Shown here in pieces: positions 1 through 11,077 of a DNA stretch of 64,000 bases; within the stretch, counting starts at the first letter, position 1, and each line of letters starts with the position of its first letter. The stretch is from Glandiceps talaboti. Lineage: Eukaryota; Hemichordata; Enteropneusta; Spengelidae. The notes beneath the pieces were generated by a model. It worked only from the letters and a program-made list of their open reading frames with translations. It was not told where the DNA came from and made no database searches. Position numbers and translations under genes: made by a program. The DNA is taken from positions 25,197,092-25,261,091 of the forward strand of contig NC_135554.1 of assembly GCF_964340395.1 (NCBI RefSeq), in the 5' to 3' direction.

Positions 1-446
1 ACTGACATCTTTACATTTCTCGTTGCTCCATAACTTTGTTTTCATATTAAAAACCGTGACAATGTATACCATGAGTAGCAAATTCCAAAAAAGGGTTGGT
101 ACAGAAGTGAATAATTAAGGTGTTAGAGTGTTTGATTAAGATTTACAGTGTTTTTCATACAATTTACTCAATGTTCAGCATAAAGTACAATTCATTGTTG
201 TTATACAAGTCAGTGTATGACTATGCAAGGGAAATAAATACAGGAAAACAAATAAACTACAAATGACACAGATTTTATAGATGAGTTGCTTGCAGTTATT
301 TTGTTATTTTCTTTTCAAAATCAAACCATACCCAGAATTCAAGAAAAAATTCATCAAATCATAATGATATCAAGTCTTAGAATGTATCCCAGCAAATAAA
401 CAATTTTTGTTTACATATAAGCTGAATCACTGATTTTGAAAGGAAC

Positions 447-494
447 AGGTCAGGGGTCAGCAGATCTAGGGTGAGAGGTCACACTGTTTGACCT
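447..494. promoter_or_regulatory. Cluster of nuclear-receptor half-sites
   Basis: AGGTCAGGGGTCA at 447-459 is a DR1; AGGTCA at 476-481 and TGACCT at 489-494 form an inverted pair with a 7-bp spacer. No neighbouring gene identified, so function is unknown. Confidence 0.25.
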
Positions 495-1194
495 GCAAAC
501 AACCACTGACCTTGATTTTGTAAATATTCAGAAAAAGAGATTTCATAAAAAGTACATATTGTTTTGCATTATTATTCTGCTGTGTATACATATTCAAAGT
601 AAGTTTGTGTCTTCACAGCTTCAGATTTCATGTATATATACAAGATTTTGTTGATAACTCGTAAAGTTATCAACTGTGGTATGAATTTTTTCTTTTGTAA
701 GTGACCAGTGTGTCTTCTCCAGAACAGATTTAGGATACTAATGGAACAAATAGTAGAGAGATCATTTTTATCAGATGTTGACTTTTATATACCAAGACAT
801 GTTATGTATTGTTGTGTACCAAGATATCAGATTTATAATCAGACTTTTTATAAGGCTTGGGCAAGAATATAACATTGTACTTTTACTCCTTATCCGACTC
901 ATTTTTATTACACTATTTTCAATTTAAATTAAAATTATGAAACGTATGTTACAGTCTTGAGAAGGGTTATTTAAAAAAATACTTTTAAAGGCTGTATTTT
1001 ATGAAGACTTTTTTTAAAGATTTACTGGTCATGAAAATTAGTAGATGATAAATGTGTACAATTTGGAATTTTGATTATGCAAATTGAATTGTCTGTTTGA
1101 ATTTGAAAATGATATGACAACGTTATGATATATGAGTGCCAGTGTGGTATACTTGGGGTATTTGCTGGAATGCCGTGCCTGTAGTGTTCTCTGT

Positions 1195-1598
1195 GGTCAT
1201 TAGTGTTGCAGCCAGCCATTGGAAAGAGTGGGACATAATGTCCCGAGACTTTCATAATTCTGGGTCATCATAAGTTTTTTTGGGACATTATTATTTTTAA
1301 AAAAGCGCCAATGGCGTTGTAGCACAACTACAAAATATTTATCCACATGCTTGCTGATCCATGCATGCTAGATATTTGCTGAATGATTATGCAGTTGCCT
1401 ATCCAACCCTGTTGTTATCTATGCAATATACGGGGATCATTTGGCTGTTGCTATAGGTGTGGTCATGTTGCTAAACATATTTGCATACAATTTTAGTGTG
1501 GGTCATCTATGAACCGTCACTTCCAAAATTGTGGGTCAGGTCCAAAAAATGAGTGTCAAATGACCCAAAAACCCCCTCTGGCTGCAACACTGGGTCAT
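1195..1598. mobile_element. MITE of about 392 bp with 15-bp terminal inverted repeats
   Basis: AGTGTTGCAGCCAG at 1202-1215 is matched inverted at 1578-1591; the element spans 1201-1592. GGTCAT flanks it exactly at 1195-1200 and 1593-1598. No transposase ORF. End sequence is hAT-like but a 6-bp duplication is shorter than the usual 8. Confidence 0.65.
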
Positions 1599-3244
1599 AC
1601 TTTGACAAGCTTAGCTGAACAGTCCACAAACATTAGTGCAAATACCACCAGTATAATACTGGCTCACACACACCATTAGGTTCTGTTATATGTTTATCTG
1701 AAACTAAAAATTTGGTTAAAAATACAACTGTGCATTCACATGAGTTCATGTTCATTGCACGTTCATTTGCCAACAGGTATGCAATAAAATGTTTTCCGGA
1801 TTACACTGCAGTGTAAATACCGTGACTAGTATGCATGCACACTGATGCAAGTAATCACTCATACAGAATGTAGAGTACATGATTTACTAACTGAACCTGT
1901 GTGAGGATATATTATGTTAACATATTTCCAAATTGTCTGTTTTGTTCTACTGTGGGTTTTTTTGCTACTAATATTCCAAATACAGATATAGACAGACTGA
2001 GTGTATACAATATAAGGGGTAGACATTACAAGATTTCTGTAAGTACAAAATTTCTTTTTTTAACAGGAATTTTCATGACTTTCAAACTTTCGACAATAGG
2101 GTTCTACATTTGAGATTCTTTTGTTCATTTTTGAAGAAATAAATTATTTATCTGTCAATGTTGATGTTGTACCTTCTAATAACAGATCAAAAAACATCGA
2201 ATTGGCTGGAAGTTTGAAGTAAAAAATTAGAAGAAAAAAGGGAAAAGATTTAATGTATCATACAAAACAGTTTACATTTAATGTGTAGACTTTCCTTTAG
2301 AGAATTGTGATAGCTGTTTAGATTGTTATGAATGCCATGGTTACAGTTGCCATGGTATCTAACACCCAGGAAGTGATTGAATATTGTCAGTTAGAAAACA
2401 GCTTTTAAAAACACATTATTTTTACAATTTTTGTAATCTTTAATTAATATTATGGTAGATCCAGTTCTGTTCAAAACATTGGAATACTCTATATGTGTGA
2501 GATTCATTGAAATGTACACCAGTTTTGTTAGGAACCCATTATATAGAGTGATTGGTGTCACCAAAGACTACTTTCACCTGCCAATCTCTTGAGAGTGATC
2601 TAATAACTTATGTTATGCAGAATTCTAGCAATACTCCTGTGATATTTGTGTGAAAAATGTTGTAAACTTGCTTCAACAACTTATGTGATATTTTTGTTTA
2701 AAATATAGTGAACTTGCTTCATATCCGACTGCTAACTGGTTTATATGAAGAAATAAATGGATAGATTATAACGGTGTACAACTCACTCAATAACCTTTAA
2801 TTCATGATTCTATGCAAAGTCAGCAAAGTCAGTTTATTGTAGTCAGACCATGCAGATGCCAATTGTCTAACCAAGAAGCTCACTATTAATGTGATTCTCA
2901 AAAGAATTTCTTTTCTTTTCCTAGTGTTTAGACAATTTGAATAATTGTTAGATATACTAGTAAATTTAAAACAGATTTGTTAAGCCACACAGTGTTCTTA
3001 CCAATTAGAAAGGTGTATTTTTTTACAATTGTTATAGCCCAGAAATACAGCTGGTTACTTTTTCCTGTATTTGTTCACTCTAGATTTTTGAATATGATAC
3101 TCAGATATAGTGACATAAAATCTGTAGCAGGTAGATATTGTCTTTATTATACAACAGTATTTGATTGTCTTGTCAACACTTAAGGTCACAAGTATGGGAA
3201 TATACATTAGTGACTGTACAGTGTCTTTGATGTGATCATCTTTA

Positions 3245-3336
3245 ACACAACACAACACAACACAACACAACACAACACAACACAACACCCAACACAACAC
3301 CCAACACAACACAACACAACACAACACAACACAACA
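3245..3336. repeat. (CACAA)n microsatellite
   Basis: About 90 bp of CACAA units with two CCAACACAACAC interruptions. Overlapping ORFs on both strands are repeat translation. Confidence 0.95.
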
Positions 3337-3623
3337 GCACATTTCCCAAAACAACAGAACACAATGTCTGTAATCATCTTTATAAATGCTTTGTTGTCAG
3401 ATTTACACAAGTAACATGGTAGATATATCATGTGTAAACATTTTTGTGTAATTTATAAAACAAGCATTTGTACTGAAAGAACTGTTGGGAACACTTTATG
3501 TGTAAGCGACATCAAGATATCTACATTTGATGTCATCTACCAATCATATTACTTGTATGTACTTGTCCAAACCAGGTTTGCATATTTTACTGTAGTCTCT
3601 CAGGTCAGAAGCTCCATTCATTC

Positions 3624-3740
3624 ATTAACCAATCAATCAGCATCAAGCTTGCATACATATTGTTGCTATATTTGCCCATTAACCAATCTGCATCAAGCTT
3701 GCATACATACTGTTGCTATATTTGCCCATTAACCAATCAG
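3624..3740 (+). repeat. Tandem duplication, 50-54 bp unit
   Basis: ATTAACCAATC starts units at 3624, 3678 and 3728; GCATCAAGCTTGCATACATA and TGTTGCTATATTTGCCC recur in the first two, the third is partial. Confidence 0.85.
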
Positions 3741-5335
3741 CGTATAGTTTATGTAATAATCTTCCTGTCATTTTATACTTGATCAATACAGGTCATTAGA
3801 AACACACACTCAGTGACTGAAAATTTACATATTGGCATTAGGTATGGCCGGCCTTCTTAGTTCTAACCATGCATTTGTAATGTATATTTACCTAGAAGTA
3901 TTAAAGCAATCATTCATGGAACTACTAACCATACTCGATTTTTGACTGTCACACAATTGTCATAACCACAGAATATCCCATAATTGCATGGTCTTTATTT
4001 ACCAATAGGTTCGGTGACCCAAAGTAGTAATGGATGTTTGTGTAACCTTTATATTTGGAAAATGGCTGAACAACAAATTATTTTCTCTTGTCTGTTCCAG
4101 AAAGTGACCATTGTCCCTTTGTGCCTTAGGAATTAATAAAAGTGAACAATTCCTGGTTCTTAATTTCTACAAACTTACAATATTAAATCATGACACTGTA
4201 TAATTCATGTAGATTTGCTATTTTAACAATAAAAAAACGATGACTTCTATTATTTTGTGTTTTTGTTTTTCCTGCAAACCACCAGTTTTTGACAACATAC
4301 CAGTTTGACAATTTTGTATTTTGCAAGGATGTACTGTGTGATATAGTACTGTCATTTTGTGTCTTAATTCATCCAGTGTGTGTAAAAGTGACCCACAAAA
4401 GCATCTGAAGACTCAAAACCCAGAATGACAACAGCAAAAATAAATGACAATATACAAAGAAAATAAATATAGATAATGAAATCGATTTGATTCCTAAATC
4501 AGATTTAAATCAGATTAAAGGTAACTGTTATGTTGTTCTTCATGATACGTTAGTAGCTGAAATTCGAAATCCAAGTTTTATGCAAATATCGGCTAAAACA
4601 AATATAATCTGAAATATCAGTTTTGAAAATGACAAAGGGACCCTATAGTGAAATTTAATCACAAATTTTTCAAAAATCTCTGATATATTCAACCAAGATT
4701 CTTGGTTTAAAACAATTCCAAATTCTATAGAGTTTTTAGGGACTTGTCCTTACACTTTATACAGGAGGGAGGGGGGGGGGGGGTGATATAAATCATATCT
4801 TTTCAACATTGACAAAGCTTCTGTGGGGATTGGATAATAGTATGTCACAGCTTGTTAAGATACCACAGATTCTTATGACATGAAAAATTAAAAAATAAGG
4901 AGTGAAAATTACAGGGTGATTTTGATATAACTGACACTGATGCAAAAATAATCACAATATAATCAGTATGAATGAAGGTGTAATCTATTACTGTGGCATA
5001 AATCACACAACAAGGAAACCATGATATATAGTTGTGGCATTTAATAATATTATATTATATTGCATTGAAGAGAGTGACCTGGATGCACACAAATAGCATT
5101 CATTAGATAGATTACATCTTCTACTGGCTATAGTCTAGTTCCTATACAAACCACAGTTGGCATCCAGACTATCTGGTAAAATCTGCCTTTTTACTATATG
5201 ACATGTGTCTCTTGCCCCATTGAATATTTCAAGGCTACACTATGTACTGCCATGTTTATTCTAGAGTAGTAGTGATGATATGAATATCTAAACTGTACAG
5301 GCTTGTAAAATTTAACTTTCATTCTCAAGACACAC

Positions 5336-5352
5336 AGGTCACCTAAAGGTCA
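5336..5352 (+). promoter_or_regulatory. DR5 (retinoic-acid-response-type) motif
   Basis: AGGTCA at 5336-5341 and AGGTCA at 5347-5352 with a 5-bp spacer CCTAA, the consensus RAR/RXR arrangement. No gene assigned. Confidence 0.25.
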
Positions 5353-5989
5353 TATCACATAGCTGTGTTGACGATACATCGGGCTGTGACACTGTTGGCA
5401 TGTTAAATATGGTGACTGTCTGACAGAATATAGTCGGGGAGTCTCTATGACTGTTATTGTCGTCAAAGGCCAATCATGTATAATTTAATAACACATTTGT
5501 AGAACATTGAACGTACAAATAACAATTATATCAACATAATATTGCTTCGTGTGAATGTTCTGGCAACAAAGCCCTAAACAAAAGAAGTCAATTATAGTCA
5601 GAAAAATGAGGTCACCCTGTGTATTAAATGTATTCCTTTCACAATTCTTGAAGAAATCACTGACCCAAAGAAATCATAGATGGTGGGTTGAGAAAACACT
5701 GTCAAACTCTTTATCAACAGTGAATGGGATATTTTGAAAAGAAGCAAACAGAATTATGGTTGCTTTTATCTTAATTCTTACAGTTTAAAACAAAACAATG
5801 ACTCTAGTGATTGTAACTTTGATAAATTGATAAAACCGGTTATAAAATGTAAATTTATTCACACACTTCTCCATGTATATCATTTGTAATTCATACTTAG
5901 TACAGACCATTAAAAAAAGCTATTATTGATTAACATACTGTCTGTCTTCACCATAAACCATATAGTAGCTACATGTCCATAAAAGTAGT

Positions 5990-6298
5990 AACATGTCTCT
6001 ATGTTGAATAGTGCCAGGCAAACATGGGTATACTTGAGTAGAATGTGTCTCTTTGTTGAATAGTGCCCAACATACTTAAGTATACTTGGGTAGAATGTGT
6101 CTCTTTGTTGAACCACAGACCCTACACATAGGGTCTATGGTTGAACAGTGCCCAGTATACTTGAGTAGAATGTGTCTCTTTGTTGAATAGAGCCCAGCAT
6201 ACTTGGACAGAATGTGTCTGTATGTTGAATAGTGCCAAGCATAGGTGGGTACACTTAGGTAGAATGTGTCTGTATGTTGAATAGTGCCAAGCATACCT
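5990..6298. repeat. Minisatellite, about 55-60 bp unit
   Basis: Five to six diverged units containing GTGTCTCTTTGTTGAATAGT and CATACTTG. Long minus-strand ORFs through it are repeat translation. One unit is interrupted by a palindrome at 6113-6140. Confidence 0.85.
6108..6145. mobile_element. 28-bp palindrome insertion with 5-6 bp flanking repeat
   Basis: Arms 6113-6124 (CCACAGACCCTA) and 6129-6140 (TAGGGTCTATGG) pair at 11 of 12 positions around loop CACA. TTGAA flanks it at 6108-6112 and 6141-6145. Neighbouring minisatellite units read TTGTTGAATAGTGCC without the palindrome, giving the empty site. Confidence 0.65.
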
Positions 6299-7605
6299 AC
6301 TCTAAGTATCTTGGAAGACTAGTCATTCCATATTATTCTTAAACATACGGACTGACATACACAGACAATATCAGAATTAGCCTTGGTCCTAGTAGTCTAC
6401 TGTGGTAGGCTGTAATGTCAACTTCTTATCTGAAACACATTGTCAACATATACCAGATTTCAACAACAATGGGGATTGGGTTGAGGTCATTGGGGTTGGG
6501 GTGGGGGAGGGGGTATAGTTGAAAATAAGGTTTCCAGTTAACAGACTTAGTATGACCATGGTAAAAATGTCATTTTCAATCCTACAAGCAGATTCCACTT
6601 TAGTTGCAAAGTAACTACATGTACTGTACTTTTGTAGCATTGCACAATGCATAATATTTTCTCTAAACTTATGATAATATAATATTCAGCACACTTGATT
6701 TTTACTGTATTATATGTACAAAAAATGCTTTATTCTTAAAATTATTTACATAAATTTGAAAAGCAACTTAAATGTCTAGACAAGGTATTATAGTGCAAAA
6801 GATTCCATCACAGAATGTCTTGACCACACCATAAAGTTCATTAACTAGTCCAGAATACAACACTGGATTGAAAGGCAAGAGAGAAACATATCTGTAGGCA
6901 AATTTTCATGTGTTTGTTTTCGTAAATATCATATTAGTCACCCAACCCCTATTCCTTTTATTTAAAATTTCCACACTAACAAGTTATCATCTGTATGTCT
7001 ATAAAATTGTAGACAAACAGATCTATGTCACATGACATAAAGACAAATCACTGATTGAAAGTATGTGGTGTGTAGACATAGGAGTAATGTTATATCTCAA
7101 GTTACAGGTGGAAATCACAGTGATGGATATTAGCCCTGTCATAAAATCTTTCGCAGACATTTAGGAAATAAAATAAAGATCTGGTGTTGTGTTGACATTC
7201 CACTTGTGATTTCAGGCACAATTACCAGAAATTATTTATATCTTAGCACCTCATTGTTTTGTCCTTGCTTGGTATCTATGCTCTCTTGTGTCAGTAAGAA
7301 AGACCTGAAGTATTGAAATGGACACAGTTCCAGGTAAGTTGTCCCAGAAGTGATTATGCACAAAACCCTCACATGACTACCCTGTGAGTCTGAGTGTCAA
7401 CTGTGAAACCCCACAGAACCCTCACATGACTATCCTGTGGATCTGAAAGCTAATATCATGTGAGACGATCTACAAACATATACAAATGTACACTGAAGTT
7501 CCTCATGTACTAAACAGTCAATGATATCCAAAGACTTTCCTTAGAATGAGTTATTTAAATAAAACAATGTAACAAAATCATGCATCAAAAGTGACAGAAC
7601 TAATT

Positions 7606-9375
7606 TCATGATGGCAAGACATCTGCTAGAATGTTCTTTGCTTGCGTTGAAAGATGATCAGGAAACTTGATATCAAAACTAACAATGACATCTCCTCTTC
7701 GAGTTGGCTGCTTAGGAAACGGAAGTCCTTCTCCTGAAATGCGTTGTTTTGTTGTAGGTTTGATGATTCCACTGATGGGCAGTCGCACTGGTCTTCCCTC
7801 TAGTGTTGGAATTTGTACAGTTGTTCCAGTCAGTGCCTATCAAAAAGGAAGAAACAAAAACATGTTTATTTATTCATTCATACACTCAATGAGTGACAGC
7901 CATAATATGAAATACTGCACTGAACTAAACTTGTAAACTGTTTTTTAAGTACATTTGAACATTCCTAGCAATATACTCTAAAAAGTCTTTTTTTCTATCC
8001 ATGATGTCAGTTAAATTGTTCTCTATTGTTGGGGGGTTACATCATAGACCCTCCAAAAACATGGACAGTGAGTTCATTATATCTTATCAAACAATAGCAC
8101 TGATAACAAATCTATAACAAATCTTGAGCTTCTGATCTGAATTGCCTGTAAAAAGGTAACTAGGTGAATGGTGTAATGAAATCCATTAGAAGATAAAAAC
8201 AATTAAATTAAGCATTTGGATATGTCAAGTAAATCAAATCTCATTGCTAATTTTAGATTTAAATGAGAATGGAGATTATAAAACAGCAAGTATAGGCATG
8301 GTTCAGGTACAATACATTCCAGCAATTACTGAGCTAAGTGCAATAACCATTGTGTTTGTTTGGTATAGTATTTTTTTAAAAGTATGTTTATGTCAATGTA
8401 AAACATTAAATCAAACAGACACTACAATTATTGCAACTACCAGTATTACTACTGAGCTGTTTTACCACTTTCTGTCATTTTCAATAAACAGTACAACTTA
8501 GCCTTTGAAGCAAACCCACCCATCCCATCATGATCACCGTGTATACTCACTTCTTTTAGTGTAATACTGGCAGTATATAGTAAATTACTTCCATCTCTCT
8601 TGAACACTTGATGTGGTTTATCTTTGATGGTAAAGACAATGTCAGCTGGTTGTGTATTGGGTCTTTGGTCGCCCTCTTTAGGGAAGGTAATTTTTGTTCC
8701 TTCTTTCCAGCCTGGTTTCACCTGGATCTCTAACACTTTATCTTCAGTTCTCGTTGTTCTGCCATCAACATTTAAAACTTTCTTGGTAATTTTCATCTTT
8801 TTTGTACACCCACTGAATACATCCTCTAAGGATACTTTAAGGTCGTGGTAGACAGGGGGGTCTTGTCTTTTCTTGCCCCTGAGGTTAGAAGACGGTCCTC
8901 CGAAACTATGGAAACCGTCACTGCCCATGTCCATGGGTTCACTCATATCACTGGAGAAATGCATTCTGCTTCCGGGACCGCCCATACCGCCCATACCACC
9001 CATTCCCATGCCAAAAGGATCACCTCCCATACTTCCAAAAATGTTGTCAAATGGGTTTGAAGTGCCAAAGAAAGATTCAAAAGTTGCTCTAGGGTCTCCG
9101 CTAAAGGTGTATGTAAAGTTTCCACCAGGCCCACCACTCCCACCTGGCATACCACCCTTCAAACCTTCTTCTCCATACTTATCGTACACGTCTCTTTTCT
9201 CCTTATCGCTCAACACTTCATACGCTTCCGCAATTTCCTTAAACTTGTCTTCAGCACCTGGTGACTTGTTTTTGTCAGGATGGTATTTCAGTGCCATCTT
9301 ACGGTAAGCCTTCTTGATTTCATCGTCGTTCGCACCCTTAGCGATGCCAAGAATTTTGTAGTAGTCCTTTCCCAT
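7606..9375 (-). CDS. DNAJB1/4/5-type HSP40 co-chaperone (class B J-protein)
   Basis: Cytosolic and nuclear co-chaperone that delivers clients to HSP70 and stimulates its ATPase. Two coding exons, 9375-8551 and 7836-7606 (stop TGA at 7608-7606), joined in phase 0 across a 714-bp intron; 351 aa, against about 340 for human DNAJB1/4/5. J domain is residues 1-70 with HPD at 32-34; a Gly/Phe- and Gly/Met-rich linker runs from about 72 to 165; the C-terminal substrate-binding and dimerisation domains run from about 175 to the end. I chose the ATG at 9375 because it gives the family start [10 protein letters not shown]; in-frame ATGs at 9381 and 9486 would only add an atypical leader. The promoter carries a heat-shock element, so heat induction is likely. 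Candidate poly(A) signals (AATAAA on the minus strand) lie at 6962-6957 and 6735-6730. Which of DNAJB1, 4 or 5 is the true orthologue cannot be told; it may predate their split. Confidence 0.95.
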
Positions 9376-9580
9376 CGTCATTCGTAAAGCTTCTGTTTCA
9401 GTGACAGCAACAGTAACTTTAAAATTCAACGCTGTCTGGTACTTGTTTCTCGTACTTACTGTGCGTTCAGTAGTATGTTTCGACACGCAAAATTTCTAGC
9501 GACCTCTGTACTTTAAAATAGTTTCGTTGTGTCTCTGTCCGTCTGCTGTACGGGTCTACATATGTACAATCCGGCGTTGT

Positions 9581-9660
9581 AATATTTATGCGAAGTCCGA
9601 TGATTCGAGATACTACCACCTAGAAGTTAGTGGAACATTCTCGAAACGTCGTGACGTCAC
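9581..9660 (-). promoter_or_regulatory. Heat-shock element plus CRE in the HSP40 promoter
   Basis: About 250 bp upstream of the HSP40 start codon. GAA at 9633, TTC at 9638 and GAA at 9643 form three perfect alternating 5-bp units of an HSF1 site; another GAA at 9623 is in phase and the units at 9628 and 9648 are imperfect. The palindromic CRE TGACGTCA is at 9652-9659. A TATA-like CATAAATATT lies at 9590-9581 on the minus strand, between the element and the gene, so transcription probably starts near 9555-9565. Confidence 0.8.
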
Positions 9661-10924
9661 GAGTTAGCATGTCAGATGATATTCAGATTTGCATTGTGTA
9701 CTTTGCGTATTCAGGAGACGTACTGGATGTAAACTTAGATGAAGTACTGTAGCAGTTTCGCTACTTCGCTCTCGGTCCTCTTTGCAAACCCCGTAAGAAA
9801 TAAAAAGTAAAACGAAAAATGTTGAGTCAAACAAAATAAAATATAAAAAAGAATAAAAAAGTATTGTAAATGAAAACAAAGCAACGATTATTGCAGCTAG
9901 TAAAAACACACAAAACATCAGTAAAATACCTGGAAGCAGATTTAGACCAATCGCTTGATGGTGATAGTCTAGTTCGTATACTGTTTCGTTACCAGTTACA
10001 ACTCAACTTAGAAAGCATGTTGGCATCCAGACTAGATGGTGACGGTATGGCTGAAAAGGTTCTGAAAAAGGTATAAGCTATACCAGACTGAAAAGTGAAA
10101 TTCCTATATTGAAAATCGAAATTTTGGAAATTCCTAATAGTATCTCGAAAATCGAAATTTTTGGAAATTGTTGGCTTCTCCTTAGTCAATGCCACTATGA
10201 CCATAGAGGCGTGTAATATTTCTAAGATTGTTGTTTTCCTGGTTTACAGACTAAATATAACAACCTTTTGACTATATATTCCTACCTGTAAGGAAAAGAG
10301 ATTGATACATATTTTGTCTGTTATGTATTGTTTTTCATCGCTCTTTAAATAGTTTGTGTGATATTTTATGTGAGAGGAACATAATGGAAATAAGTTGTTA
10401 AAAACGTTTTTGTGTCATCCTCGGTAAATTTAAAGGTATTCAGTGATGTATCTGTTTCAAGTTGTCTTTCCTGCGAAAGTGATAGCTGTCGTATTGTATA
10501 TCCGTTTTGGTTTATGGTTTTCCGAATATTTTTTTGCCAAATCAAATCAATCAGTCAATCATGAAAAAGAGTGAGAAACAGAGTTGAGAACTTTTGCACT
10601 ATGGACATTGTGATCGAGAGAAAAACTCGGCTCCCCAGGCTCTCGAGATGAGAGAGACGATAGTCAAAACACAGACAACTAACAACCCTTTTCAAATTTT
10701 ATCGTACTCCAAAGGCCATGAATAAAATATAGATGCAATGAACAAATGATGTCGATTGAAGAAATGTTCGTTGTTGAATTGGTCACCACTAGTGAACTGC
10801 GCTAAATTCGGGGAAACAACCTTCACACAGTTTCGAATCCAAACCCGATGTAGTTTGCAATTTCAATCTTACAGTAGCTTCGGAGCTCATGACATCGCTA
10901 TGACATCACACACTCACGTCGTAT
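9660..10924. other. Intergenic DNA between HSP40 and TECR
   Basis: Holds a 68-codon plus-strand ORF (9870-10076) with no recognised family, a short imperfect duplication (10100-10170, AAAATCGAAATTTT), and one copy of a dispersed repeat (10206 to about 10365). No other support for a gene. Confidence 0.5.
10206..10365 (+). repeat. Dispersed repeat family A, copy 1
   Basis: The first 63 bp (GGCGTGTAATATTTC ... GACTAAATATAACAA) match 63023-63085 closely; weaker matches (ATTGATACAT, TGTGTGATATTTT) continue for about 150 bp in both. Confidence 0.65.
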
Positions 10925-11077
10925 TTCTAACCAATGACAGGGTTACATCGCCTAATTGGAGGAACCAAATAATACAGCACGAACATGCGAATTTGACCTT
11001 TGTCCCTCATCGTACCTCGCGGTGTTTCCAGGTCAACCCCCTAGAACCCAGGAATTTTAACATTTTCGGTGGTTGAG
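10925..11077 (+). promoter_or_regulatory. TECR promoter and 5' UTR region
   Basis: A CCAAT box (CCAAT at 10931-10935) lies about 145 bp before the TECR ATG. No clear TATA box is seen. The start ATG at 11078 is followed after one codon by a strong donor (GAG|GTAAGT), so most of exon 1 must be 5' UTR. The transcription start is not resolvable by eye. Confidence 0.4.

Larger units (their letters stand above)
1..6729. other. No gene recognised; repeat-bearing non-coding DNA
   Basis: No ORF here shows family features or coding-like composition. It may include a neighbour's 3' UTR (plus-strand AATAAA near 4228) but nothing proves it. It contains the items listed separately, a G-run at 4765-4783, and a tandem duplication near 7360-7435 just outside it. 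Confidence 0.5.

Noticed and set aside
3055-3431. Overlapping ORFs on both strands rich in Cys/Val/Leu or His/Asn/Thr
   Set aside because: Direct translation of the CACAA microsatellite; no coding signal outside the repeat.
8873-9307. 144-codon plus-strand ORF rich in Pro/Leu
   Set aside because: Antisense of the HSP40 Gly-rich linker and J domain.
9376-9486. N-terminal extension of HSP40 from the ATG at 9486
   Set aside because: Family members start at the MGKDYY Met; the extension has no J-protein similarity.
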